NCBI GenBank assembly: GCA_031549085.1 | Contig: JAVBQL010000013.1 | Span: 285,168 to 349,167 of the forward strand | DNA: 64,000 bases | From: JAVBQL01 sp031549085 | Lineage (GTDB): Bacteria; Spirochaetota; GWE2-31-10; MWDO01 | Reading direction: 5' to 3' | Shown here: positions 63,971 to 64,000 of the stretch, piece by piece | Layout: each line of letters opens with the position of its first letter | Numbering within the stretch: position 1 is the stretch's first letter | Translations under genes and position numbers: made by a program | The notes under the pieces: model-generated | What the model saw: only the letters and a program-made list of their open reading frames with translations | Told to the model about the DNA's origin: nothing | The model's database searches: none

Positions 63971-64000
63971 ATGAAATACACCCGTTACAATTCTTTTGTT
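63971..64000 (+). CDS. Possible start of a plus-strand gene (truncated by window)
   Basis: ATG 63971 begins MKYTRYNSFV, with GGAG 8 nt upstream. Only ten codons are visible, so no product can be given. Confidence 0.4.
   Translation, partial: MKYTRYNSFV

Noticed and set aside
1..64000. CRISPR arrays, IS elements with transposase and rRNA genes
   Set aside because: No regularly spaced direct repeats, transposase-like protein or rRNA sequence was seen; the repeats found are foldback elements without coding sequence.

Overview
This is a low-GC chromosomal window from a flagellated, probably anaerobic or microaerophilic member of the Spirochaetota. The phylum is inferred from four things. The flagellar operon has the spirochaete arrangement flbD-motA-motB-fliL-fliM-fliY-fliO/Z-fliP-fliQ-fliR-flhB-flhA-flhF-flhG, followed by a FliA/WhiG-type sigma factor. 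A V/A-type ATPase operon is present. There are tandem signal peptidase I genes, one of them greatly enlarged. Several short-lipobox lipoproteins are present. Superoxide reductase, rubredoxin and ferritin, together with ThiH and a ferredoxin-like protein, fit an oxygen-sensitive lifestyle. The genus could not be fixed from the sequence alone.

Layout. Positions 1-7058 hold a partial glutathione peroxidase (minus strand), then on the plus strand an exbB-exbD-tonB energy-transduction operon, panB and a large hybrid histidine kinase. Positions 7299-9564 (minus) hold a GNAT acetyltransferase, a CheY-like receiver and a ferritin/superoxide reductase/rubredoxin operon. Positions 9787-30651 (minus) form one long co-directional block: accD-accA-fabD (malonyl-CoA/malonyl-ACP supply), then the flagellar motor and export genes, then flhF-flhG, a membrane protein, the flagellar sigma factor, FapA and a small charged protein. 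Positions 30979-43003 (minus) carry a small lipoprotein, prfA, an aromatic/histidine ammonia-lyase, a promoter-driven structured RNA, a beta-helix lipoprotein, an amino-acid type ABC transporter joined to thiG-thiH-thiE, a lipid kinase and a TPR-like protein. Positions 43014-49224 (minus) hold ispG, three tandem DUF3795 paralogues, serC, tRNA-Glu, a ferredoxin-like protein and a probable envelope protein. Positions 49598-59405 (plus) are an EIIA-like gene, the V-ATPase operon (G/H-C-I-K-F-E-A-B-D) and a UspA gene. Positions 59649-63676 (minus) hold dCMP deaminase, clpP and two signal peptidases. A plus-strand gene may begin at 63971.

The non-coding sequence holds the least explained material. 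Four intergenic sites carry a related foldback element of up to about 385 bp, with conserved outer arms but different inner hairpins. A second set of roughly 70-100 nt hairpins, sharing TTGACCTGC / GCAAGTCAA ends, sits inside the flagellar and V-ATPase operons. An RNA of about 240 nt with its own promoter and terminator lies at 34707-34948. The fliO/fliZ homologue appears to use an AUU start codon, because its signal peptide is encoded upstream of the first ATG. Several sigma-70-like promoters with 16-17 nt spacers are visible.
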